Positions 1-7,173 of a stretch of 15,051 bases of DNA are shown here, piece after piece. Each line of letters starts with the position of its first letter. The stretch's first letter is position 1. The stretch comes from Kiritimatiellia bacterium (GTDB lineage: Bacteria > Verrucomicrobiota > Kiritimatiellia > RFP12 > UBA1067): positions 1-15,051 of the forward strand of contig JAGBFY010000124.1 in NCBI GenBank assembly GCA_017936245.1. Direction: 5' to 3'. The position numbers were made by a program, and so were the translations under genes. The notes under the pieces are model-generated. The model was not told where the DNA came from. It saw nothing but the letters and a program-made list of their open reading frames with translations, and did no database searches.

Positions 1-1163
1 ACCGGTGGGCGCTGATTCTTCTCCCTGCCGTCGGCGCAATCGGCGGTTCGCTGATAATCAAGCGTTTTTCGTCTTTGCGCCATGCACGAGGAACTGATTC
101 CGCCGTGTATGCGTACCATCATTCGGATGGAGTAATCCCTCCGGCTGTAGTTCCAGTGAAGTCGGTGGCGTCGGTAATAACGGTGGAGAGTGGCGGTTCA
201 GCAGGCTATGAGGGGCCGATTACGCTGATAGGTGCGGCGTGCGGTTCGTTTCTGGCTTCTGTGCTGCATCTGGATGGACGTGCAAGGCGTATCCTGATGG
301 CGGCGGGACTTGCCGCCGGCATCAGCGCACTTTTCCGAGCACCGCTCGCTGGAGCGATATTTGCCGCAGAGATATTCTATTCATCAAGCGATCTGGAATA
401 CGACGTGATTCTCCCGTCGTTCGTGGCAAGCGCGATATCCTATACGGTTTTCGCATGTTTTGTCGGATGGCAGCCGCTTTTTGCAATGCCGGACTATTCC
501 TTCGAGAACGGTATGCGCCTTTTTCCGTATATTGCGCTTGCGTTTGCGGTGACGCTCGGAGCGAGGTTCTACATTACGTTCTTCCGTACGATTGAATCGT
601 TTTTCACACGCATGGAGATGCCTGCCTGGGGGAAGGTGGCGATTGGCGGACTGGTGACAGGCGCAATAGGTTTCTTCCTTCCAGACGTGATGGGTCCGGG
701 CTATGCCGTCATTCAACGCACGTTTTCCACTCCGGATGCGACCGCCATATCAGAAACGGTAACCCGGCACTGGCCGTTGCATGGGTTTCTGCTGTTCTTC
801 TTCCTGAAGACAATCGCAACGGCATGTACCGTTGGCTCTGGTGGTTCTGGCGGCGTTTTTGCCCCTGCGCTCGTATGCGGCGGTGCGCTTGGCGCGGCAG
901 TGGGGATCGGGTTCGAGGCTGTTCTTCCGAGCAGCGTGGGGATACATCCCGCATCGTTCGCTCTTGTAGGGATGGCAGGTTTTGTCGCGGCTGCGGTGAG
1001 GTGTCCGTTAACGGCAATCGTGATGGTAGCCGAGATTTCGGGCAATCATGCGCTGCTGCTTCCCACGATGTGGGTGTGCGGAATCGCGTTCTGGCTGAAC
1101 AACGGCTGGTCGCTCTACCGCAGCCAGGTGCACGACCGCGATTCCTCTCCGGTATATTCGTGA
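1..1163 (+). CDS. ClC-family chloride channel or H+/Cl- antiporter (5' end outside window)
   Basis: This membrane protein moves chloride through the inner membrane. The reading frame is open from base 3 to the stop at 1161-1163, so about 386 residues are visible and the N-terminus lies off the left edge; the TTG at 75 is internal. The ClC anion-pore signatures are present: SGGSAGYEGP, with the external gating glutamate encoded at 210-212 (usual motif GREGP), and GSGGSGGVFAP near 832-867. The GTD at the first motif replaces the classical GSGIP, as in many bacterial ClCs. The C-terminal SLY probably supplies the central pore tyrosine. In the helix reading LAGAIFAAEIF, the position matching the internal proton glutamate of E. 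coli ClcA appears to be Ile, so channel versus exchanger activity is open. Many hydrophobic helices are visible and there are no C-terminal CBS domains. Family assignment is firm; ion and mechanism are not. Confidence 0.93.
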   Translation, partial: RWALILLPAVGAIGGSLIIKRFSSLRHARGTDSAVYAYHHSDGVIPPAVVPVKSVASVITVESGGSAGYEGPITLIGAACGSFLASVLHLDGRARRILMAAGLAAGISALFRAPLAGAIFAAEIFYSSSDLEYDVILPSFVASAISYTVFACFVGWQPLFAMPDYSFENGMRLFPYIALAFAVTLGARFYITFFRTIESFFTRMEMPAWGKVAIGGLVTGAIGFFLPDVMGPGYAVIQRTFSTPDATAISETVTRHWPLHGFLLFFFLKTIATACTVGSGGSGGVFAPALVCGGALGAAVGIGFEAVLPSSVGIHPASFALVGMAGFVAAAVRCPLTAIVMVAEISGNHALLLPTMWVCGIAFWLNNGWSLYRSQVHDRDSSPVYS

Positions 1164-1225
1164 TTCCTGCCGCGCCACGCATATTCAGCTTGTCTACAAT
1201 AGTGTGCGCCAGATGGTGCGGGACA

Positions 1226-1240
1226 TGGTATAATTAACGC
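1226..1240 (+). promoter_or_regulatory. Extended -10 promoter directly abutting the proC start codon
   Basis: TGGTATAAT lies at 1226-1234: a perfect TATAAT (1229-1234) preceded by TG one base upstream, the classical extended -10. No good -35 lies 16-18 bp upstream, which extended -10 promoters can do without. Six bases separate the box from the ATG at 1241, so the normal start of transcription would be the A of the ATG. No Shine-Dalgarno sequence is present in 1220-1240. I infer a leaderless transcript. The rest of the 1164-1240 gap shows no strong terminator for the ClC gene. Confidence 0.6.
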
Positions 1241-2047
1241 ATGAAAAAGAAGCTTGGATTTTTTGGGGCCGGTAAGATGGCCGAGGGTATTGTGCAGGCG
1301 GTTGCGGCCGCCGGCAGCTACGATCTCAAGGAGGTCGTGATGGCGGAATCGTACCAGCCTCGCGCAAAGGAGATGGCGAAACGTTACTGCGTGAAGACCG
1401 TTCCGGATGTGGAGCAGGCCGCGAAAGAGGCTGATGCGATATTCCTTTCAGTCAAGCCGCAGGATGTGGCGGCGGTTGCGGAACGTGTGAAACCGTTGCT
1501 GACGTCGAAAAAGCTCGTCGTGTCCATTGTCGCCGGAAAGTCGCTTGCCACGCTTCGCAAGATGTTCGGCGCCAAGGTGCGCCTGATCCGCGTGATGCCG
1601 AACCTTGCGCTTCGCGCGAAGGAAGGCATGTGCGCAATCTGCCCTGCGAAGAATGCGACAAAGGCCGACGTGAAGCTCGTTTCATCCATACTTGGCGCTG
1701 CGGGGCAGACGGCAGTCCTCAAGGAGAAGGATTTCGACGCGGTTACGGCACTTTCCGGGTCGGGACCGGCCTTCTTCGCATTCATGGAGGAGGCTATGGC
1801 CGAAGGTGGTGTGAAGCTTGGGCTCAAGCCTGATGTAGCCCGCAAGCTGGCGGAGCAGACGATGCTCGGCACTGCGGCATATCTCAGGCAGAGCGGAGCC
1901 GATCTCGGTGAGTTCATCGCCGGTGTCGCGACAAAGGGCGGCACGACTGCCGCCGGAATGGATGTCATGCGGGCAAGCGAATTCAAGGATATTGTGGCGT
2001 CAACGCTTGCCGCTGCAGCGGCAAGAAGTGCGGAACTCGGAAAATGA
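1241..2047 (+). CDS. proC: Pyrroline-5-carboxylate reductase
   Basis: This cytosolic enzyme reduces 1-pyrroline-5-carboxylate to L-proline with NAD(P)H, the last step of proline synthesis. The 268 residues match the usual family length. The N-terminal Rossmann fold starts with FFGAGKMAEGI (7-17). VKPQD is at 71-75 and IRVMPN at 116-121. The C-terminal dimerisation/substrate domain carries TALSGSGPAFF (169-179) and the family signature region GGTTAAGMDVM (233-243), where the usual preceding Pro is Lys. The ATG at 1241 begins exactly at the conserved N-terminus and follows a TATAAT box by 6 nt with no ribosome-binding site, so translation may be leaderless. The stop overlaps the start of the next gene (ATGA at 2044-2047), so the two are likely translationally coupled. 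Confidence 0.97.
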   Translation: MKKKLGFFGAGKMAEGIVQAVAAAGSYDLKEVVMAESYQPRAKEMAKRYCVKTVPDVEQAAKEADAIFLSVKPQDVAAVAERVKPLLTSKKLVVSIVAGKSLATLRKMFGAKVRLIRVMPNLALRAKEGMCAICPAKNATKADVKLVSSILGAAGQTAVLKEKDFDAVTALSGSGPAFFAFMEEAMAEGGVKLGLKPDVARKLAEQTMLGTAAYLRQSGADLGEFIAGVATKGGTTAAGMDVMRASEFKDIVASTLAAAAARSAELGK

Positions 2048-2766
2048 ACTGGTACGTAAAAGGGGCGGACGGAAAGGTTTTCGGTCCTGCCGACGACGAG
2101 AAGATAATCGCATGGGTCAAGGACGGACGGGTTGATCCGTTCGCCGGGGTATCCAATGACCTTAAACAATGGAAATTGGCCTCACTTGAGCCGTCGTTCG
2201 AGATGGATTGGATCGTCGAGAACGAGCCAGGCCGCTTTTACGGTCCTACGCATCGCGCTGTGGTTGATGACCTGATCAAATCAGGATCTCTTACTCCGTC
2301 ATGCCGGATATACCGGGATGACCATGGTGGCATTGCGGAGAAGGAGGTCGCCGCCGCCCGTGCCGAAGCCGAAAAGGCGATGGCGGAGGTGCAGGCTGAG
2401 GCTGAAAAGGCCATGGCGGAATTGAAAGGCGAGGCGGAGCGCGCCATTGCATCCAAGGATGCTGAGATTGCGGCGTTGAAGTCTGAACTTGAGCTTATGA
2501 AGTCCAGGGTTGAGAAGAGCGAGGCGCAGACCCGGGAGCTTGAACGGGAAATCGCCTCATTGACGGAAGCGAAAAAGCGTGAGTGGAAGGCGGAATTGGT
2601 TGAGCCGGAGATTGTTTCGGAAGAGCCGCCCCCGCCCATCCGTGATATGTTCAAGCCGTCCAGACCTCAACAGCAGACCACGCTTGCTGATTTGGAGCGT
2701 CAGGCGCAGGCTGAACTTGCCCGTATGGGGGCATCCGGAGCAAAGAAGTTTTTCGGTCTGAAATAA
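2044..2766 (+). CDS. GYF_2-like tandem-domain coiled-coil protein, shorter paralogue
   Basis: Function unknown. The 240-residue protein has no signal peptide or membrane segment and is predicted cytoplasmic. Residues 3-48 form a GYF_2/DUF4339-like module (WYVKGADGKVFGP, then a helix with AWVKDGRV and a closing W43). Residues 56-92 look like a second, degenerate copy (WIVENEPGRFYGP, then LIKSGSLTP). Residues 97-180 are a long Ala/Glu/Lys coiled coil that opens with three 11-residue repeats. A Pro-rich linker (EEPPPP, 193-198) leads to a short C-terminal helix ending KKFFGLK. The same order, two modules then coiled coil then a basic/aromatic tail, recurs in the next gene, so the pair probably arose by duplication. 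The start overlaps the proC stop. GYF_2 modules are thought to bind proline-rich or membrane-protein partners in bacteria; the partner here is not evident. Confidence 0.85.
   Translation: MNWYVKGADGKVFGPADDEKIIAWVKDGRVDPFAGVSNDLKQWKLASLEPSFEMDWIVENEPGRFYGPTHRAVVDDLIKSGSLTPSCRIYRDDHGGIAEKEVAAARAEAEKAMAEVQAEAEKAMAELKGEAERAIASKDAEIAALKSELELMKSRVEKSEAQTRELEREIASLTEAKKREWKAELVEPEIVSEEPPPPIRDMFKPSRPQQQTTLADLERQAQAELARMGASGAKKFFGLK
2365..2463 (+). repeat. Three tandem 33-bp (11-residue) coding repeats
   Basis: Inside the shorter GYF_2 gene, residues 108-118 (EAEKAMAEVQA), 119-129 (EAEKAMAELKG) and 130-140 (EAERAIASKDA) are three head-to-tail copies of an 11-residue unit. An 11-residue (hendecad) period fits a long, slightly right-handed coiled coil. 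Nucleotide identity is high between the first two copies, which suggests recent slippage or selection for the period. Confidence 0.8.
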
Positions 2767-2793
2767 AGATACGTTTCATCTGGAGGAATTGGC

Positions 2794-4281
2794 ATGTCGG
2801 AACAGTGGTATCTGAGAACGCAGGACGATACATTCGGTCCGGAGTCCCGTGAACGTCTGCTTGAGTGGGCGAAGATGGGGCGAATCCAGCCGGGGCAGGA
2901 GATATCGTCTGATGGCGATACATGGAAACCAGCTGAAGAGATCTCGTTTCTTGACATGCGCTGGTCTATCGACATAGGGGATGGCACGCCGCGCGGGCCG
3001 TTCAATAAATGTGCAGCCGAGGCGCTTCTCCGCAGTGGACGCCTGCCTCCATGTTCGAAGCTTGTAGAGGTTGCGCCTGCATTTGAGAAAGAGGATAACG
3101 AGCCGGAGGGATTTCAGGAGCATGCCGCAGAGCCGATGGCGGAGTCGGTGACGGAAAGCCCGGAGGATCCGTTTGCGGAAGCGAGTCAGGAACCTGAAGT
3201 GAAGATAGTGGAAAAGATCGTGGAGGTTCCTGTTGAAAAGATCGTTGAGAAGATCGTGGAGGTTCCGGTAGAGAAGATCGTCGAAAAGGAAGTCCTGAAG
3301 GAGGTTGTAAAGGAAGTCCCTGTCGAGAGGATTGTGGAAAAAGAGGTTCTTGTCGAGGTTCCCGTAGAGAAGATCGTCGAGAAGGAAGTCATAAAAGAGG
3401 TTCCTGTTGAACGTGTCGTTGAGCGCGAACGCATTGTGGAGGTGGAATCGACCGCTCTTCTTGCAAAGGCGGCCGCGCTTGAGGCTGCGGTAACGGCGGC
3501 GAAGGAGGAGGGTGCGAAGGCCCTTGCCGCTGCACAGGAGGAGAGGGAGCAGGTTTTGTCCGCCGAACGCGCGGAGATGCAGAAGGCCCGTCAGGAGCTT
3601 GAGAACGCAAAGCGCGAGACGCTGACGCTTGAGAGCGAAATAAAGCGACTACCTTCAAACGCCAAGGAGGCGGCGGACATGGAAGCCGCCGTATATTGGC
3701 TAATGCGCGGTGAGGCTGACGATCTCGAACGGATGATGGAGGCGGAGAAGCTTGAGGCCGAAGCAGCCCAGAAGCGCTGGCGCGAACGTGCAGAGAAACT
3801 TGCGGCGAGACGGATTGAAATCCTGAAGAAGATCGGCGACGACGCCAAGGATATGAAGCAGCGCGCACTGCGCATGAATCCTGTTGATCCTCGGACTTTG
3901 CAGATCAAGCAGGAGCTTGATGCATTGAGGATTGTCGCCGAGAGAAACGCCCATGAAAGCGGCATGAGGATCAAGGACCTTACCCGTTCTCTGAATGAGC
4001 GGACGACTGAAGTCAAAAGGCTGTCAGCACAGGTCGCGGACGTGAAGAGGCTGCAGGAGCAGATAAGGGAACTTCGCGAAAAGCTTCAGGATAGGGATAG
4101 GGAACTGCAGCAGGAACGGCAGAAGGTGGAGGAGATGCGCCGCTGCAGCGCCGCTTCGCAGCAGGCTCTTCTGGCGCGGCTTTCGGAACTTGAAAGCGGC
4201 ATGCCCGGACATTCCAACCAATCCAAGGAGGCCCATGCCCAGGCTTCCCGTTTCCCCTCCTGGATGAGTTTCAAGAAATGA
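2794..4281 (+). CDS. GYF_2-like tandem-domain coiled-coil protein with Val/Glu/Lys repeat, longer paralogue
   Basis: Function unknown. The 495-residue protein has no signal peptide or membrane segment. Residues 5-48 form a GYF_2-like module (WYLRTQDDTFGP, then LLEWAKMGRIQPG and W44). Residues 57-93 resemble a second degenerate module (WSIDIGDGTPRGP, then LLRSGRLPP). An acidic linker (94-134) is followed by a strongly biased VEKIVEKEV-type repeat (136-218) and then by coiled coil over most of 221-470. The tail ends in FPSWMSFKK. The ATG at 2794 has a strong GGAGGA site at 2782-2787 with 6-nt spacing. It lies 27 nt after its paralogue and 4 nt before the glycosyltransferase gene, inside the proC operon. 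The architecture suggests a scaffold or adaptor, with the N-terminal modules as the binding part; that is inference. Confidence refers to gene and architecture, not role. Confidence 0.85.
   Translation: MSEQWYLRTQDDTFGPESRERLLEWAKMGRIQPGQEISSDGDTWKPAEEISFLDMRWSIDIGDGTPRGPFNKCAAEALLRSGRLPPCSKLVEVAPAFEKEDNEPEGFQEHAAEPMAESVTESPEDPFAEASQEPEVKIVEKIVEVPVEKIVEKIVEVPVEKIVEKEVLKEVVKEVPVERIVEKEVLVEVPVEKIVEKEVIKEVPVERVVERERIVEVESTALLAKAAALEAAVTAAKEEGAKALAAAQEEREQVLSAERAEMQKARQELENAKRETLTLESEIKRLPSNAKEAADMEAAVYWLMRGEADDLERMMEAEKLEAEAAQKRWRERAEKLAARRIEILKKIGDDAKDMKQRALRMNPVDPRTLQIKQELDALRIVAERNAHESGMRIKDLTRSLNERTTEVKRLSAQVADVKRLQEQIRELREKLQDRDRELQQERQKVEEMRRCSAASQQALLARLSELESGMPGHSNQSKEAHAQASRFPSWMSFKK
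3199..3447 (+). repeat. Val/Glu/Lys-rich coding repeat (VPVEKIVEK type)
   Basis: Residues 136-218 of the longer GYF_2 protein are built almost only from V, E, K, I, P and R. VPVE recurs with its Pro at residues 146, 158, 176, 190 and 204. The last three are exactly 14 residues apart (two heptads), while earlier spacings are 12 and 18. The DNA shows matching degenerate repeats of the form GTTCCTGTTGAAAAGATCGT. Such a run may be a rigid helical or extended charged spacer. Copy number is likely to vary between strains. Confidence 0.85.
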
Positions 4282-4285
4282 TGAG

Positions 4286-4963
4286 ATGAGGTCGCTTTCA
4301 CTCGTCATACCCGTATACAATGCGGAAGGATTGCTGAAGCGCATCCTTGCACATGTTCCGCTGCTTGTCGAAAACGCTGCAGAGGTGGGGTTCGCTCTGC
4401 AGGAGGTGATAGTTGTTGATGACGGAGGCCGTCAGCCTATCGATTTGGCGAACTTTGATTTTGAACCTTTGAATGGACTGCCCGTAAGGCTGTTGCGGAA
4501 TGAAAGGAACCGAGGGAAGGGATACAGTGTCCGGAAGGGGGCACTTGCCGCAAAAGGCGATTGGGTGCTCATGAGCGATGTTGACGAATCCGCGCCGCTG
4601 ACGGAGTTCGCTGCGCTCGCACCGCTGTGCGAAAATGCAATCGTGTGCGGCAGTCGCAAGGGTGGAAAGGACATGCGTCCTTTTTACCGTCGTTTTCTTT
4701 CTTGGCTGTTCAATTTTATTTCAGGCGCGGGCGTGGAGGATTCTCAGTGCGGATTCAAGCTGTTCAACATGGCCTTGATGCGACCTGTATTTGACCGGCA
4801 GAGGATATGGCGCTTCGCCTTTGATGTTGAACTCATCACCAATGCGCCGTCAGTGGCGTCCGTCCATGTAAAATGGCAAGGGCGTCGCCGCAGTTCTCTT
4901 AAAGTCTGGCGTGACGCCCCTCGCATGCTGTGGGATCTTATCCGGATCCGCTGCGGTATTTAG
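4286..4963 (+). CDS. Family 2 glycosyltransferase, Alg5/DPM1-like (polyprenyl-phosphate sugar transferase)
   Basis: Likely transfers a sugar from a nucleotide-sugar donor to a polyprenyl phosphate at the inner face of the membrane. The 225-residue protein is a single GT-A domain without membrane helices. It has the N-terminal strand LSLVIPVYN (4-12), the nucleotide-binding VVDDGG (43-48), NRGKGYSVRKG (75-85), the metal-binding DVD at 98-100 (usual DxD), the Alg5-type DSQCGFKLF (152-160), FDVELI (179-184), and the C-terminal RMLWDLIRIR typical of this subgroup. The ATG at 4286 lies 4 nt after the upstream stop with only a weak ribosome-binding site, so it probably depends on coupling. Its stop overlaps the stop of the convergent lptD gene by 4 nt. 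Donor sugar and acceptor cannot be told from sequence; glucose or mannose to undecaprenyl phosphate is the family precedent. Confidence 0.88.
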   Translation: MRSLSLVIPVYNAEGLLKRILAHVPLLVENAAEVGFALQEVIVVDDGGRQPIDLANFDFEPLNGLPVRLLRNERNRGKGYSVRKGALAAKGDWVLMSDVDESAPLTEFAALAPLCENAIVCGSRKGGKDMRPFYRRFLSWLFNFISGAGVEDSQCGFKLFNMALMRPVFDRQRIWRFAFDVELITNAPSVASVHVKWQGRRRSSLKVWRDAPRMLWDLIRIRCGI

Positions 4964-7173
4964 AATTTCGCCATGTCCAGCATTGAGCTCGCTCCGAGTG
5001 TGCGCAGGTAAATCGCGAAGGCAACCTCGAAATCGCTTTTGTATTTTGATCCGTCTATGCGACGGATGCTGTTCTCGTAGTTTACAGTGAACCGGAAGCC
5101 GAGGCAGTCGGTAAGGAAGTCGAACCAAGCACCCGTCTCGTCTAGCTCGTTGCAGCGCGCATCCCAGCGGATGAACGGAGACCACGCGAACCAGTCGCAC
5201 ACGACATGTTCAAATCCCAGCCGGAGGATATTTGAGTACTGGTAGTTCCAGCGGTCGACATTGGATGGGAGATAGTCCCATATCCTGTGATCCCTGCCGA
5301 TGTATCCGAACTGCCACATGAAGTCGTGCGACACGCGATATTCGGTGTGCACATCCGCATACGCGACCTTTTCGCTGTCGATATCGTATTCCGTACGGGT
5401 TGTGAAAGAGAATCTGTTCGAAGGGGTGAACCGCATCATGAATCCCGGCACAACGCAGTCGTTGCGGTTGTAGAATCCTTCCTCGCTGTTCCTGGGATAT
5501 CCAGGAAGGTATTCTTCCTCTCCGGCCTTCCGGTAGCCCTCGTCGCGGAAGGGGATCGCGGCGTAGAGATCTGTCGCAAGAATCTCCTTGGTGGCTCCGT
5601 TCTCTCCGCGCTTTCTCAGGTAGTTGCGGATGCCCGGTCTGACGCCATGCCAACTGTAGGGCAGTCCACGGCCTTCGAAACCGAACTGGTCAAGCCAGTC
5701 CACGGAACCATCGTAGTTGTCGAAAACATAGTGACGGTTCTCGTCGCCGGTTCCGTAGTGGGCGTCCTGAAATGAATAGTCGAGGTAAGGTTCGAATATG
5801 TGCTGCCAACCTTCATTCAGCCACGCGTGGGCCCGGGCTGAGAATGTCGCACCCACCTCTGCTATCCCTCGATACATGGCATCGTCGGCTGCGCTCATCC
5901 AGACGGAATCAGGATCTCCGGAGTCGCTCCACCATGTGGCTCTGTATCCGGCCCTGGGAACGATCGAAAGAGTGTCCTCAATCAGGAAGGGCATCGTGAC
6001 CCGGTGTGCGGAATCTGCCCGGAACGCCTGATAGTCGGCTCCGCGTCCTGATATTCCGATGTACGGGTCATATCTGAACATTGGATCCGTCGTGCCGTAT
6101 TTTGCAAACTGCCTGTTCAGATAGCCGGCCCTAGTCTGGGATTCGTAGTTTACCGGAAGGTCGAACAGCGGCTGGGGCTCGATTGAGATCCATGCCTCCG
6201 GAGCTCTGGCGACTCCGCCGTAGAAGTCGTTCAGAGGACCTGAAGCCGTCGCTCCCGCAGCCCATGTGTTTTCGCGGTGTTCATACCATGCTTCGTTTGC
6301 AGGTATCGATTCTTCCCTGTCTTCATCCCTGAAAAAGTCGCGGAGATAGTGGGAATCCGAAAGGTACTGCGCACGGACGTTCAGGACATCCCGCTCGGTG
6401 AAGTCTGAACGGTGCTCGAGAAGGATTCGGTAACGTTCCCTATCGACTTTGCTTCCCCAATTGGCGTAGTTGTATTTGTCGTCGTTGATCCAGTGGCGTT
6501 TGTAGCGGTCGTAGTCCTCATCCCATGCGTAGAAGCCCTTTATCTTTCCGCGCCCCGTTTCACCTAGACGCCAGCGGACTGTCTGCCCCACTTCGATTCC
6601 GTTCTCCGTGCGGACGTTGAAGTACGTGCTGCCGCCAAGCCCCAGCGGACTATCCCCGAATTCCTCGTGGATGTCGTACACATAGCTGGAGAGGAAGAAG
6701 CCTCCCCAACGCTTTGTGTATCCGGGAAGAAAGCGGAATCCGTAGTTCGTGTTCATCGGATAGTAGAACCACGGAAGCCAGAATACCGGAATGTCTTCGA
6801 AGTACAACCACAGCCCCGAACCGGTCACGGATTTCCCCGTGTCATAGACTAGGTTCCCTGTGATTTTCCAGTGCAGATCATCTATTGAGTTGGTGCAGGT
6901 TGTGAACATGGCTTCGCCGAGGTCGTACACGCCGTCGGCGCTGCGCGTGAACTTGTCGGTGTAGAAGCTGTAAGCCCCAGAAGTGGCTTTGATTTTTCCT
7001 GTGGCAACGGTTTCTCCCGTTTTCCGGTTTACGGTAAGGGTGCCTCCGGTGAATTTTATGTCTCCGAACCCTTCCTGTTGCGGCTTTGGGGGCAGGTCAT
7101 CGAAGATGCCGGCGAGAGCCGTTCCCGCAGCCAGAACGGCTGCGGCGGATGTGAGGATCTTGCTACTATGCAT
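4960..7173 (-). CDS. lptD: LPS-assembly outer-membrane protein LptD
   Basis: LptD is the outer-membrane beta-barrel that, with lipoprotein LptE, inserts lipopolysaccharide into the outer leaflet. I chose the ATG at 7173-7171 over upstream options because AGGAGGAG lies at 7187-7180 with 6-nt spacing, and because it starts a textbook signal peptide (cleavage probable after ALA, residue 21). This gives 737 residues, near the family norm. Residues about 36-120 are an OstA/LptA-like domain (FTGGTLTVNRKTG, then ATGKIKATSG). The LptD-typical MFTTCTNS with Cys93 and the following IPVFWLPWFYYP (128-139) lead into the barrel, rich in alternating aromatic strands and ending in Phe as outer-membrane proteins do. 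There are five cysteines but no adjacent CC pair as in E. coli LptD. The start overlaps the end of rng by 8 nt, so expression is likely coupled to the shape operon. No lptE is visible in the window. Confidence 0.9.
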   Translation of the reverse strand: MHSSKILTSAAAVLAAGTALAGIFDDLPPKPQQEGFGDIKFTGGTLTVNRKTGETVATGKIKATSGAYSFYTDKFTRSADGVYDLGEAMFTTCTNSIDDLHWKITGNLVYDTGKSVTGSGLWLYFEDIPVFWLPWFYYPMNTNYGFRFLPGYTKRWGGFFLSSYVYDIHEEFGDSPLGLGGSTYFNVRTENGIEVGQTVRWRLGETGRGKIKGFYAWDEDYDRYKRHWINDDKYNYANWGSKVDRERYRILLEHRSDFTERDVLNVRAQYLSDSHYLRDFFRDEDREESIPANEAWYEHRENTWAAGATASGPLNDFYGGVARAPEAWISIEPQPLFDLPVNYESQTRAGYLNRQFAKYGTTDPMFRYDPYIGISGRGADYQAFRADSAHRVTMPFLIEDTLSIVPRAGYRATWWSDSGDPDSVWMSAADDAMYRGIAEVGATFSARAHAWLNEGWQHIFEPYLDYSFQDAHYGTGDENRHYVFDNYDGSVDWLDQFGFEGRGLPYSWHGVRPGIRNYLRKRGENGATKEILATDLYAAIPFRDEGYRKAGEEEYLPGYPRNSEEGFYNRNDCVVPGFMMRFTPSNRFSFTTRTEYDIDSEKVAYADVHTEYRVSHDFMWQFGYIGRDHRIWDYLPSNVDRWNYQYSNILRLGFEHVVCDWFAWSPFIRWDARCNELDETGAWFDFLTDCLGFRFTVNYENSIRRIDGSKYKSDFEVAFAIYLRTLGASSMLDMAKF

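Noticed and set aside
1206..1219. Hairpin GCGCC-AGAT-GGTGC after the ClC gene as a terminator
   Set aside because: Only five pairs with one G-T wobble and no T-run; too weak to call.
1384..2169. Minus-strand open frame of 261 codons opposite proC
   Set aside because: Ser/Ala/Thr-rich shadow of proC, with no motif and no start signals; it also spans into the next gene.
3186..3434. Minus-strand repetitive STGTS/FSTIF-type open frame
   Set aside because: It is the reverse complement of the Val/Glu/Lys coding repeat of the longer GYF_2 gene, so its repeats follow from the coding strand.
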